A stretch of DNA of 64,000 nucleotides, taken from assembly GCA_003576705.1 (NCBI GenBank), contig QOZS01000001.1, positions 124,001 to 188,000 of the forward strand, given 5' to 3'. This document shows, piece after piece, positions 26,786 through 35,509 of this stretch (its first letter is position 1; each line of letters opens with the position of its first letter). The notes beneath the pieces are model-generated. The model ran no database searches. It had not been told where the DNA came from and saw only the letters and a list, made by a program, of their open reading frames with translations. Origin of the DNA: Desertibaculum subflavum (GTDB taxonomy: Bacteria; Pseudomonadota; Alphaproteobacteria; Ferrovibrionales; Ferrovibrionaceae). The position numbers were made by a program, and so were the translations under genes.

Positions 26786-27723
26786 TAGCGGATCCTCGGA
26801 TCGAAGAAGCTGTAGGCGATGTCGATCACCAGGTTGATCAGCACGTAAACGAAGGAGAACATCAGGATCACCGCCTGGATCACCGGAAAGTCGCGCGCCA
26901 GCACGGCGTCGACCACCAGACGGCCGAGGCCGGGAATGTTGTAGACGCTCTCGGTCACGATGGCGCCGCCGATCAGCAGCGCGATGCCGATGCCGATCAC
27001 GGTGACGATCGGCACGGCGGCGTTGCGCAGCGCGTGCCGCATCAGGACGACGCGGTCGGTCAGCCCCTTGGCGCGGGCGGTGCGGATGTAATCCTCGCCC
27101 AGCACCTCGATCACGCTGGCCCGGGTGATGCGGGCGATCAGCGCGACATAGATGATGGCGAGCGTGACGCTCGGCAGGATCATGCGCAGCAGGAACTCGC
27201 CCAGATCGTCGGTGAAAGACCGATATCCCTGTACCGGCAGCCAGTTGAGCTGCACGGCGAAGACATAGATCAGCAGATAGCCCACCACGAAGACCGGCAC
27301 CGAGAAGCCGAGCACGGAAAAGCCCATCACCACGCGGTCGATCCAGCCGCCGCTCCGGTGCGCGGCCAGCACGCCGAGTGGAATGGCGATCAGGACGGCC
27401 AGCACGATGGTGCAGACCGACAGTGCGAGCGTCGGCTCGATGCGCTGCACGATCAGCTCAGCCACCGTCTTCTTGAAGAAGAAACTCTCGCCGAAATCGC
27501 CCTGCAGGCTCTTGGCCGACCAGATCACGAATTGCGAGATCAGCGGCCTGTTGAGGCCGAGCTTCTCGCGGATCTCCTCGACCTGCTCTGACGTGGCGCT
27601 GTCGCCGGCGATCACCGCTGCCGGGTCGCCGGGCGTCAGGCGCAGCATGAGAAAGACGAAGACCGCCACCATCGCGAGAACCGGGATGGTGGCGATCAGC
27701 CGTCTGGCGATGAAGATCAGCAC
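26782..27723 (-). CDS. Peptide ABC transporter permease (DppB type)
   Basis: 313 residues, start GTG at 27723. The N-terminus LIFIARRLIATIPVLAMVAVFVFLML is the first span, and the RLTPGDPA stretch follows. The conserved loop reads DYIRTARAKGLTDRVVLMRHALRNA and the last spans carry the GLGRLVVDAVLARDFPVIQ motif. Clear DppB/OppB family member. It is the second gene of the A-B-C-DF operon. Confidence 0.93.
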   Translation of the reverse strand: MLIFIARRLIATIPVLAMVAVFVFLMLRLTPGDPAAVIAGDSATSEQVEEIREKLGLNRPLISQFVIWSAKSLQGDFGESFFFKKTVAELIVQRIEPTLALSVCTIVLAVLIAIPLGVLAAHRSGGWIDRVVMGFSVLGFSVPVFVVGYLLIYVFAVQLNWLPVQGYRSFTDDLGEFLLRMILPSVTLAIIYVALIARITRASVIEVLGEDYIRTARAKGLTDRVVLMRHALRNAAVPIVTVIGIGIALLIGGAIVTESVYNIPGLGRLVVDAVLARDFPVIQAVILMFSFVYVLINLVIDIAYSFFDPRIRY

Positions 27724-27754
27724 GGGTTCCGACCGAACGTCGGTGCGGTCCCGG

Positions 27755-29347
27755 CTATTTCTTGGCGATGTTCCAGAACACCGTCACCGGCGCCTGCACC
27801 GCGCCGGAGAGCCGGTCCTTGCGCATCAGCTGCGGCAGGTACCACTGCCCGAGATAGGCATAGGTGCCGTAGTCGAGCGCGCGGAGCTGCACCTTCTCGG
27901 CGATCTGCTTCTTGGTGGCGTCGTCGGTCGCCATCGCGAAGTTGTCGCGCAGCTTCTCCATCTCGGGATCGCAGGGCCAGCCGAACAGCGCCTTCTCGCA
28001 GGACGAATTCAGGAAGGCGGTCATGACCGGGTTCAGGATGTCGGCAGCCACCCAGGAGGTGAGGAAGGCATTCCAGCCGCCGGCATTCGGCGCATCCCGC
28101 TTGGCCCGGCGCGCCACCAGGGTCTGCCAGTCCATCGACTGCATGTCGACCTTGAAGCCGCCCTTCTCCAGCAGGTCCTTGGCAACCGGCGCCAGGTTGT
28201 TGAGCACGAACAGATCGGTCGAATGCATCAGGACGACGGGTGTCCCGTCATAGCCCGCTTCCTTCAGCAGCGCCTTGGACTTGTTGAAGTCGGACTTGAT
28301 CAGGATGTCCCCGCCCTTGTCGGTGGCCAGCGGCGTGCCGCACATGAACATGGCGGGGCACACCTTGTAGAAGTCCGGATCGCCGAACACCGCCTGCAGG
28401 AACGGCTCCTGCGAGAAGGCCGCGATCGCCGCCTGGCGGATCTTCTGGTTGTTGAACGGCGGGTGCAGGTGGTTGAAGCGGATGACGTACTGGTTGCCCA
28501 GCACGTTCGCGTTGAACATCTCGATGTTCTTGTCGTTTTTGACCAGCGGCAGCAGGTCGGCCTGCGGCGATTCGATCATGTCGATCTCGCCGTTGATCAG
28601 CGCGTTCATCGACGTCTGGTGGTCGGGGATGGCGACCCATTCGACGCGGTCGACCTTGACCACCTTGCCGCCTGCCAGCATGTCGGCCGGCTCGCTGCGC
28701 GGCTTGTACTTGGTGTTCTTGACGTAGACGGTCTTGTCGCCCGGCTTCCACTCGTCCTTCTTGAAGATGAAGGGGCCGGAGCCGGTATTGTCGGAGATCT
28801 GCTCGGTGCCCGGCGTCTCGGCGACGCGCTTCGGCATCATGAACGGCACGTTGGAGCTCGGCTTGCCCAGGCTCTCGAGCACGAGGCCATAGGGCACCTT
28901 GAGCACCAGCTTGAAGGACTTGGTGTCGACCGCCTCCAGCTTGTCGACCACGCCCATCAGCTTCTGGCCCATGGCGTCGCGGCTACCCCACCGCTTGATC
29001 GAGGCGATGCAGTCTTCCGCCGTCACCGGCTGGCCGTCGTGCCAGAGCAGGCCGTCGCGCAAGGTGAAGGTGTAGGTCAGCTTGTCGGCGCTGATATCCC
29101 ACTTCTCCAGCATCTGCGGCTTCGGCGTCAGCTTGGAATCGTACGCGATCAGCGTGTCATAGATCATGTAGCCGTGATTGCGGACGATGTAGGCCGTGGT
29201 CCAGATCGGATCCAGGATCTTCAGGTCCGAATGCATCACGACGCGCAGCGTGCTCTCCGCCGCCGCGGGCGTCGCAACCGACGTCAGACCCGCACCTAGC
29301 GCCATGAGCGCGCCGGCAGTGAGGCCGACAAACTTCCCGTAAGACAT
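27755..29347 (-). CDS. Peptide-type ABC transporter substrate-binding protein
   Basis: 530 residues from the ATG at 29347, with GGAGGG upstream. A signal peptide (VGLTAGALMALGAG, cleavage after PAAA) sends it to the periplasm. The SBP_bac_5 family pattern is plain: SDLKILDPIWTTAYIVRNHGYMIYDTL, KWDISADKLTYTFTLRDGLLWHDGQPVTAED, and NTGSGPFIF. Such proteins bind di/oligopeptides but also heme, nickel, opines or other large ligands. Its neighbour, a D-amino-acid deacylase, suggests D-amino-acid-containing or N-acylated ligands, which is inference. Confidence 0.92.
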   Translation of the reverse strand: MSYGKFVGLTAGALMALGAGLTSVATPAAAESTLRVVMHSDLKILDPIWTTAYIVRNHGYMIYDTLIAYDSKLTPKPQMLEKWDISADKLTYTFTLRDGLLWHDGQPVTAEDCIASIKRWGSRDAMGQKLMGVVDKLEAVDTKSFKLVLKVPYGLVLESLGKPSSNVPFMMPKRVAETPGTEQISDNTGSGPFIFKKDEWKPGDKTVYVKNTKYKPRSEPADMLAGGKVVKVDRVEWVAIPDHQTSMNALINGEIDMIESPQADLLPLVKNDKNIEMFNANVLGNQYVIRFNHLHPPFNNQKIRQAAIAAFSQEPFLQAVFGDPDFYKVCPAMFMCGTPLATDKGGDILIKSDFNKSKALLKEAGYDGTPVVLMHSTDLFVLNNLAPVAKDLLEKGGFKVDMQSMDWQTLVARRAKRDAPNAGGWNAFLTSWVAADILNPVMTAFLNSSCEKALFGWPCDPEMEKLRDNFAMATDDATKKQIAEKVQLRALDYGTYAYLGQWYLPQLMRKDRLSGAVQAPVTVFWNIAKK

Positions 29348-29519
29348 ATTTGCCCTCCCAGAGTGGCTTCGAAGACCGGGGCAGTACCCGCCTGCCAATG
29401 GCAAGGAACATGCCAGACGGTGCCCCTTTCGTCTCGCTGGGGCAGGTTAGCGCAAATCCTGGGCAACTAGAAATGCCCACCGTCGATGCTGGCCAATCAC
29501 GCGGCATCCTGCCGCGATT

Positions 29520-30350
29520 TCAGGCGGGCAACACGGGAAGGTTGTGGCGCAGCAGGCGACAGATGGTGACCATCTTTCCGATCGGGTGCTCGACGAAGCG
29601 GGTGATCGCCTGGCACGCCGCCGCAGCAACCTCCGCGGGCGGCGGTGTCGGCTGCAGCCGGTCGGCCAGCAGCGTCGCCCGGTCGCGCGCCGTCGCCAGA
29701 TTGGCCGCGATGGCGGGCGCCAGCCGCCCCTCCGCATCGAGGGGGGCGAGCAATGCCCAGATCAGGGCGAGGAAGCCCGGCCAATGGGCGAGATGGCGAT
29801 ACATGCTGGCGACGATACGCCCGTCGTCGCGCTCGCCGATCAGGTTCAGGCGCTGCACCAGCGCCGCGGTGGCGGGCGTCATTTCGCCCGCGGCGAGCAA
29901 TCGGGGCAGGGGGCCGTCCAGGGTCGGCTCTGGCATTGCGGCAATCTCGCCGGGCATGCCGGCCTCGCCGTCCAGCCGCCGGAGCAGCGCCGACAGGGCG
30001 ATCAGGTTGGTGGTGTTGCTGCGGTCATAGCTGGCCAGCACCGCGGCGATGCCGCGCTCGGCCGCGGCATCGATGCCGGCGGCGCCCAGCACCTCGCGCG
30101 GCACGCCGGGCAGCGCCGGCAGCGTCAGCTCGCGGCGATAGGCCGCGGCGAGCGCCGCCGCGCTGCCGTCGACATAGACCGGCCGCACCGCGCCCCAGGC
30201 CCAGGCCAGCGCGCCGGGAAAGGTGGCGAGGTGCCGCCAGACCAGGTTCACCACCGGCGTGCCCTGCGAGCGGCGGATGTCGTCGTAGAGCGCCGCGATC
30301 TCGCCGGTCGCCGCCGCCTCGGTGATCGCGGGGACCGGGTCGCCGCTCAC
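29520..30350 (-). CDS. DehI-like protein with internal duplication
   Basis: 276 residues, GTG start overlapping the upstream deacylase stop (GTGA). The protein has an internal repeat: the segment NLVWRHLATFPGALAWAWG near residues 35-53 is echoed by SMYRHLAHWPGFLALIWA near 183-200. This duplicated helical layout and the opening EAAATGEIAALYDDIRRSQGTP are what I know from group I 2-haloacid dehalogenases (DehI). Members of the wider family need not be dehalogenases, and I cannot verify the catalytic aspartate by eye. Coupling to the deacylase suggests a shared pathway. Confidence 0.65.
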   Translation of the reverse strand: MSGDPVPAITEAAATGEIAALYDDIRRSQGTPVVNLVWRHLATFPGALAWAWGAVRPVYVDGSAAALAAAYRRELTLPALPGVPREVLGAAGIDAAAERGIAAVLASYDRSNTTNLIALSALLRRLDGEAGMPGEIAAMPEPTLDGPLPRLLAAGEMTPATAALVQRLNLIGERDDGRIVASMYRHLAHWPGFLALIWALLAPLDAEGRLAPAIAANLATARDRATLLADRLQPTPPPAEVAAAACQAITRFVEHPIGKMVTICRLLRHNLPVLPA

Positions 30351-31798
30351 GCCGCGAGCTGGTCCTGCCGTTTCAGCACCTTGCCGGGCCGGTTGCCGGT
30401 CGCCTTGCCGTCCTGCCAGACGGCGACGCCGTTCGCCATCACGAGATGCACGCCCCTGGCCGGCTGGATCGGCTTCTCGAAGGTCGCGGTGTCGATGATG
30501 GTCGCGGGATCGAACACGCAGATATCGGCGAAGGCGCCGGGCTTGAGGAAGCCGCGGTCCTTCAAGCCGAAATTGGTCGCCGAGAGGCCGGTCATGCGGC
30601 GCACCGCGTCCTCCAGCGGGAACAGGCCGAGGTCGCGGGAATAATGGCCGAGCACGCGCGGGAAGGTGCCCCAGAGCCTGGGATGCGGATGCGCGTCGCC
30701 CGGAATGCCGTCGGAGCCGACCATCGCCTTCTCGTGGCTCAGGATGCGGCGCACGTCGCCTTCATCCATCATGAAGTAGATGGCGCCGCCGGGGACCAGC
30801 CGCTTCGCCGCCTCGAGCGGCGTCATCTGCATCTCCCGCGCGAGTTCGGCAAGATCCCGGCCGCGGGCCTCCGGCATCACCTGCGAGCCGGTGATCAGCA
30901 CCTTCTCGGCGCGCTCGATCATCTCCGGGCGCAGAATGGTGGAGCCGGCGATATAGGGATAGACGTCGAAACCGACCGGCTGGCTTCGCATCGCCGCCTC
31001 GATCTGCGCGAGCGTCTGCGGCGAGCGGCCGAAATTGACCCGGCCGTTGCACTTGTGGTGCGAGATGACGGTGCGCCCGCCGGCCGCGCGGCCGATGGCG
31101 AAGGCCTCCTCCAGCGCCTCGGTAATGTGCTCGCCCTCGTCGCGGATATGGGCGGTATAGACGCCCTTGGCGGGCCCCAGCGGCTCGACCAGCTCGATCA
31201 GCTCCTCGGTCTTGGCCGGCATGGCCGGCGGGTAGAACAGGCCGCTCGACATGCCGATGGCGCCGTCCTCCAGCGCGCCCTTCAGCATCGACTTCATCTG
31301 GCCGATCTCGTCGGCGCGGGCATGCCGGTTCAGGTCGTCGCCCATGACCGACATGCGAAGCGTGGAATGGCCGACCAGGAAGGCACCGTTGATCGCGGGC
31401 TGCGCCGCCTCCACCTTGCCGAGAAACTCGCCCATGGTGGCGCAGACCAGGCTCGTATCCTTGAACAAGAGGCCCAGCACCGAACCGATGCCGCGCGTCT
31501 TGTCGTAGGGCGCGGCGGAGGCGCCGCAATTGCCGCAGATGACAGTGGTGACGCCCTGGCTCGCCTTCATCTCCATGGCGGGCGTCTCGATCAGCGCCGC
31601 GTCGTCATGCGTGTGTACGTCGATGAAGCCGGGCGCGACTGCGAGGCCGCCGACATCCACCGTCTTCGCCGCCGCGCGGCCGGCAAGGTCGCCGATGGCG
31701 CTGATCCGCCCGGCCTTGATCGCCACATCGGCCTGGAAGCGCGGCGCTCCCGTGCCATCGAACACCGTGCCGCCGCGCAGAATCAGATCGTCACTCAT
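30347..31798 (-). CDS. N-acyl-D-amino-acid deacylase (D-aminoacylase family)
   Basis: 483 residues, the family length. The metal-dependent hydrolase fold is marked by GFIDVHTHDD (His62 and His64) and the cysteine-bearing loop VICGNCGASA, where a cysteine is a metal ligand in D-aminoacylases. Later motifs are SHHKCNGRVNFGRS and MVGSDGIPGD with the catalytic aspartate region. It hydrolyses N-acyl-D-amino acids to free D-amino acids, although related enzymes act on dihydropyrimidines or D-glutamate derivatives. The ATG at 31798 has GGAGG just upstream. Likely first gene of the unit with the DehI-like gene and perhaps the transporter. Confidence 0.88.
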   Translation of the reverse strand: MSDDLILRGGTVFDGTGAPRFQADVAIKAGRISAIGDLAGRAAAKTVDVGGLAVAPGFIDVHTHDDAALIETPAMEMKASQGVTTVICGNCGASAAPYDKTRGIGSVLGLLFKDTSLVCATMGEFLGKVEAAQPAINGAFLVGHSTLRMSVMGDDLNRHARADEIGQMKSMLKGALEDGAIGMSSGLFYPPAMPAKTEELIELVEPLGPAKGVYTAHIRDEGEHITEALEEAFAIGRAAGGRTVISHHKCNGRVNFGRSPQTLAQIEAAMRSQPVGFDVYPYIAGSTILRPEMIERAEKVLITGSQVMPEARGRDLAELAREMQMTPLEAAKRLVPGGAIYFMMDEGDVRRILSHEKAMVGSDGIPGDAHPHPRLWGTFPRVLGHYSRDLGLFPLEDAVRRMTGLSATNFGLKDRGFLKPGAFADICVFDPATIIDTATFEKPIQPARGVHLVMANGVAVWQDGKATGNRPGKVLKRQDQLAA

Positions 31799-31833
31799 CG
31801 CACCCTCCGAAATCCGGCGGCGATGCTAGCCGC

Positions 31834-32676
31834 TCAGCCGCGCAGACGCACCAGGCTGATGCCGTTGTGGCGCGATTGCCAGGTGGCCGGGGCAAGATCG
31901 GGCGCCGGCAGGCGCTCGGCGAGCAGCGCGCGGGCCGACAGCGCCTCCGCCGTCACCACATGATGGAACTTCCGGCCGCGATAGGTCCAGGCTATCTCGG
32001 TGCCGGGGGCGATCGCCGGGTCGGACAGCATGGCGGCGGTCGGCGCCGGCGGATCGCCAGTGACGAACATCGCCTCGGCCGGCACGTCGTCGTCCAGGAT
32101 CACGGTGCGGAAGCCTCGTTGATGCGCCTCGCGCAGGCGCCGGGCATGGCTCACATGGTCGTCGAAGAAGACCAGGCTCTGCGGGCTCTCGGCGTTGAGG
32201 TCGCCGAACCCGGTCCAGTCGCCGAGCCGGTACTCGATGCCGGGCTCGCGATGCTCCAGGTTCTCGTGCTCGATATCGCAGGTGACGATGCGCGCCGCGG
32301 GCGCCGCCTGGCGGAACAGCCAGGCGGTGTGCCCCTTCCAGGTGCCGCATTCGACGATCAGCACCGGGTTCAGCGCCCGCGCCAGCGCGAACAGCACGAG
32401 CGAGCCGTTGAACGCGGTGCCGCCGGCATTGTCGCGCACCGGGCGGCGCGCATAGACGCCGAGGAACTCCTCGATCAGCGGCCGGGCGACAAGGCCGAGA
32501 TGGGCCTCGCGCAGATAGGGATCGAGCAGCGCCGCCGTCCGGTCGATCAGCCGATCGCGGAACGGGCCCGGCAGCGGCAGGTCGTCGCCGCCCTTGTCCG
32601 ACTTGCGCAGCACCAGCCGCCAGCGCGGCAGCACATGGCGGTTCAGCGTGCGGACGACACTCGCCTTGACGTTCAC
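31834..32676 (-). CDS. Class I SAM-methyltransferase-like protein
   Basis: 280 residues, GTG start overlapping the metY stop (GTGA). The segment VLIVECGTWKGHTAWLFR near residue 108 looks like SAM motif I, followed by RIVTCDIEHENLEHREP with the acidic end of strand 2, and LVFFDDHVSHARRL, the usual D-D/H catalytic region of TylF or cephalosporin-hydroxylase-like methyltransferases. N-terminus is basic without a signal. The substrate is unknown; sugar or small-molecule O-methylation is common in the group. It is co-translated with metY. Confidence 0.72.
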   Translation of the reverse strand: MNVKASVVRTLNRHVLPRWRLVLRKSDKGGDDLPLPGPFRDRLIDRTAALLDPYLREAHLGLVARPLIEEFLGVYARRPVRDNAGGTAFNGSLVLFALARALNPVLIVECGTWKGHTAWLFRQAAPAARIVTCDIEHENLEHREPGIEYRLGDWTGFGDLNAESPQSLVFFDDHVSHARRLREAHQRGFRTVILDDDVPAEAMFVTGDPPAPTAAMLSDPAIAPGTEIAWTYRGRKFHHVVTAEALSARALLAERLPAPDLAPATWQSRHNGISLVRLRG

Positions 32677-33959
32677 GTCTGGGCGAGCGCCTGGTCGAGG
32701 TCGCGGATCAGGTCGTCCACCGTCTCGATGCCGACGGAGAGGCGGACGACGTCGGGGCCTGCACCGGCGGCGGCAAGCTGGTCGGGGGCGAGCTGGCGGT
32801 GCGTGGTGGAGGCGGGGTGGATGATCAGGCTCCGCGTGTCGCCGATATTGGCGAGGTGGGAGAAGATCTCGACCTGCTCCACCAGCTTGACCCCGGCGTC
32901 GTAGCCGCCCTTGACGCCGAAAGTGAAGACGGCGCCGGCGCCCTTCGGCAGGTATTTCCGGGCGAGCCGGTGATACTTGTCGTCCTCGAGCCCCGCATAG
33001 GAGACCCAGGCGACCTTCGGATGGCTCTTCAGGAAGCGGGCGACGGCCAGCGCATTCTCACTGTGCCGCTGCATGCGGAGCGCCAGCGTCTCGATGCCGG
33101 TCAGGATCAGGAAGGCGTTCATCGGCGCCAAGGTCGGGCCGAGATCGCGCAGGCCCACGGCGCGACAGGCGACGGCAAAGCCGAGATTGCCGAAGGTCTC
33201 GTAGAAGCGGAGCCCGTGATAGCTCGGCGTCGGCTCGGTCAGTGCCGGGAACTTGCCCGGCACCTTGTTCCAGTCGAACTTGCCCGCCTCGACGATCATG
33301 CCGCCGAGCGAATTGCCATGCCCGCCGAGGAACTTGGTCAGCGAGTGCAGCACGATGTCGGCGCCCCATTCGAACGGCCGGCAGAGATAGGGCGAGGCCA
33401 GGGTGTTGTCGACGATCAGTGGCACATGCGCGTCCTGCGCGACCCGCGCGACCGCCTCGATGTCGCAGACCACGCCGCCCGGATTGGCCAGGCTCTCGAT
33501 GAAGATCGCGCGTGTCTTCGGCGTGATGGCGCGCTTGAAGTTGTCCGGCTCGTCCGGGTCGACGAACACGCCCTTCCAGCCGAAGCGCTGGAAGCTGTAA
33601 CCGATCTGGGTGATCGAGCCGCCATAGAGCTTGCGCGAGGCGATCAGCTCGTCGCCCGGCTGCATCAACGTGTGGAAGGCGAGCAGCTGCGCGCCGTGGC
33701 CGGAGGCCGCCGCGCAGGCCGCCGTGCCGCCCTCCAGCGTGGCGACGCGCTCCTCCAGCACCGAGACGGTCGGGTTGGTCAGCCGCGAATAGATGTTGCC
33801 GAAGACCTGCAGGTTGAACAGCGAGGCGGCGTGATCGACATCGTCGAACACATAAGCCGAAGTCTGGTAGATCGGCGTGATCCGCGCCCCCGTGGTCGGA
33901 TCCGGCGAAGCCCCCGCATGCACCGCCATAGTCTCGAAGCCGGGCCTGGTGTTGGTCAT
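32673..33959 (-). CDS. metY: O-acetylhomoserine sulfhydrylase
   Basis: 428 residues from the ATG at 33959, with GGAG about nine bases upstream. The PLP lysine is Lys209 in LHSLTKFLGG, and DNTLASPY and SVGIETVDDLI complete the Cys/Met-metabolism PLP fold. Length and the N-terminal ETMAVHAGASPDPTTGARITPIYQ are typical of MetY, which makes homocysteine from O-acetylhomoserine and sulfide. The CoA-binding gene 55 bases upstream is a common neighbour in alphaproteobacteria. A GTG seven codons upstream is possible. Confidence 0.92.
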   Translation of the reverse strand: MTNTRPGFETMAVHAGASPDPTTGARITPIYQTSAYVFDDVDHAASLFNLQVFGNIYSRLTNPTVSVLEERVATLEGGTAACAAASGHGAQLLAFHTLMQPGDELIASRKLYGGSITQIGYSFQRFGWKGVFVDPDEPDNFKRAITPKTRAIFIESLANPGGVVCDIEAVARVAQDAHVPLIVDNTLASPYLCRPFEWGADIVLHSLTKFLGGHGNSLGGMIVEAGKFDWNKVPGKFPALTEPTPSYHGLRFYETFGNLGFAVACRAVGLRDLGPTLAPMNAFLILTGIETLALRMQRHSENALAVARFLKSHPKVAWVSYAGLEDDKYHRLARKYLPKGAGAVFTFGVKGGYDAGVKLVEQVEIFSHLANIGDTRSLIIHPASTTHRQLAPDQLAAAGAGPDVVRLSVGIETVDDLIRDLDQALAQT

Positions 33960-34013
33960 GGTCGGCGTCTCCTCACGCACGAAATTCCTCCCCGCCGGGG
34001 GAAGACTTTTAGA

Positions 34014-34502
34014 CTACCGCCCCACCGGCCGTTTGCGCTTGCTGGAGATCACGTTGGTCGTCACGCCCATCCAGCCGATCTCGCCGGAGAGGCGGCCGTA
34101 TTCGATCTTCGGGCAGCGGTTCATCACCACCTTCAGCCCGGCTGCCTCGGCCCGTTTCGCCGCCGCTTCGTTGACCACGCCGAGCTGCAGCCACAGCACC
34201 TTGGCGCCGATCTCGATCGCCTCTTCGGCGATCGGCGGGATCGCCTCCGCGTTGCGGAAGCAATCGACCATGTCGACCTTGACCGGAATCTCCTTAAGCG
34301 AGGCATACACCTTCTCGCCCAGGATTTCCTGGTCGGCCGCGCCCGGGTTCACCGGGATGACCCGGAAGCCCTTCTCCTGCAGGTATTTCATGGCGAAGTA
34401 GCTCGGCCGATTCCAATTGGCCGAGGCGCCCACCATGGCGATGGCCTTGCAGGAATTGAGGATGCCGAGGATGTACTCGTTCGGGTAACTCGAGTGGTCC
34501 AT
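34014..34502 (-). CDS. CoA-binding domain protein (YccU type)
   Basis: 162 residues. A Rossmann-like CoA-binding domain begins IAMVGASANWNRPSYFAMKYL near residue 22 and continues with GFRVIPVNPG and WLQLGVVNEAAAKRAEAAG. It ends with the NRCPKIEYGRL stretch seen in this family. Members bind CoA or a nucleotide; their role is unclear, and the constant company of metY hints at sulfur metabolism or acyl-CoA handling. It lies 16 bases after the enoyl-CoA hydratase gene stop. Confidence 0.85.
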   Translation of the reverse strand: MDHSSYPNEYILGILNSCKAIAMVGASANWNRPSYFAMKYLQEKGFRVIPVNPGAADQEILGEKVYASLKEIPVKVDMVDCFRNAEAIPPIAEEAIEIGAKVLWLQLGVVNEAAAKRAEAAGLKVVMNRCPKIEYGRLSGEIGWMGVTTNVISSKRKRPVGR

Positions 34503-34518
34503 CAGCAATCTTTCCCCG

Positions 34519-35328
34519 TCATCCGTCTTTCCACTGCGGGGTGCGCTTCTGCAGGAACGCGTCCACGCCTTCCGCCGCGTCGCGCGCCATCAGGTTCTCG
34601 GTCATCACACGGCTGGCATAGGCATAGGCCTCGTCGAGCGGCAGTTCGAGCTGGCGGTAGAACGCTTCCTTGCCGATCTTCAAGGTGTAGCTCGATTTGC
34701 TCGCGATCTGCGCTGCGAGCGCCGTCACCGCGCGGTCGAGCTCGGCTGCGGGCACCACGCGGTTCACCAGGCCGATGCGATGTGCAGTTGCCGCATCGGC
34801 GAGGTCGCCGGTCAGCAGCATCTCCATCGCGTGCTTGGGCGCGACATTGCGCGACAGCGCCACCATCGGCGTCGAGCAGAACAGGCCGATATTGACCCCC
34901 GGCGTGGCGAAGCTCGCGACATCGGCGGCGACCGCTAGGTCGCAGGAGGCGACCAGCTGGCAGCCGGCGGCGGTGGCGACGCCGTGCACGCGGGCGATCA
35001 CCGGCTGCGGCAGGCGTACGATCGAGGTCATCATCGCGGCGCATTTGGCCAGCAGCCGCTCGTAGAAACCGCGGTCGACATTGCCGCGCACTTCCCTGAG
35101 GTCATGCCCGGCACAAAAGCCCGGGCCGGCGCCGGCGATCACCACCACGCGGGCCGATTTGTCGTCGCGGATGCGGGCGAGCTCGGCCTGAAGCGCATCG
35201 ATCAGCGGCTCCGACAGCGCGTTGCGCGCCGCCGGGCGGTTCATGGTCAGAGTGACGATGCCGGCTTCGTCGCGGCGGAGCAGCAACGGCTCCGCCGGCT
35301 CTGGCGGCGGGGCGGGAACGGCGCTCAT
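34519..35328 (-). CDS. Enoyl-CoA hydratase/isomerase family protein
   Basis: 269 residues, ATG at 35328 with AAGGAGG upstream. The crotonase fold is shown by NRPAARNALSEPLIDAL, FCAGHDLREVRG forming the oxyanion loop, VHGVATAAGCQLVASCDLAVA, and the later KIGKEAFYRQLELPLDEAY. In place of the usual two catalytic glutamates, the segment FATPGVNIGLFCSTPMVAL has a glycine where hydratases often have Glu, so a hydratase role is doubtful; another acyl-CoA reaction or lyase activity is possible. First gene of the run toward metY. Confidence 0.85.
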   Translation of the reverse strand: MSAVPAPPPEPAEPLLLRRDEAGIVTLTMNRPAARNALSEPLIDALQAELARIRDDKSARVVVIAGAGPGFCAGHDLREVRGNVDRGFYERLLAKCAAMMTSIVRLPQPVIARVHGVATAAGCQLVASCDLAVAADVASFATPGVNIGLFCSTPMVALSRNVAPKHAMEMLLTGDLADAATAHRIGLVNRVVPAAELDRAVTALAAQIASKSSYTLKIGKEAFYRQLELPLDEAYAYASRVMTENLMARDAAEGVDAFLQKRTPQWKDG

Positions 35329-35509
35329 CGGTTCCTCCTTCGGACGCGGGGATCATAGCGCCGCGGTCTGCCGCGAACAGCCTGCCTGGCCCTGCGTCAA
35401 CGGGACCTGGGCAATTCCACCTTTCGTTAACCAGCAGATGCGAAACCTGCGACCATAGTCTAAGCATTCGTACAGGCGGCTGGGGGGGGCGCCGCGGGGT
35501 GATTCTACA

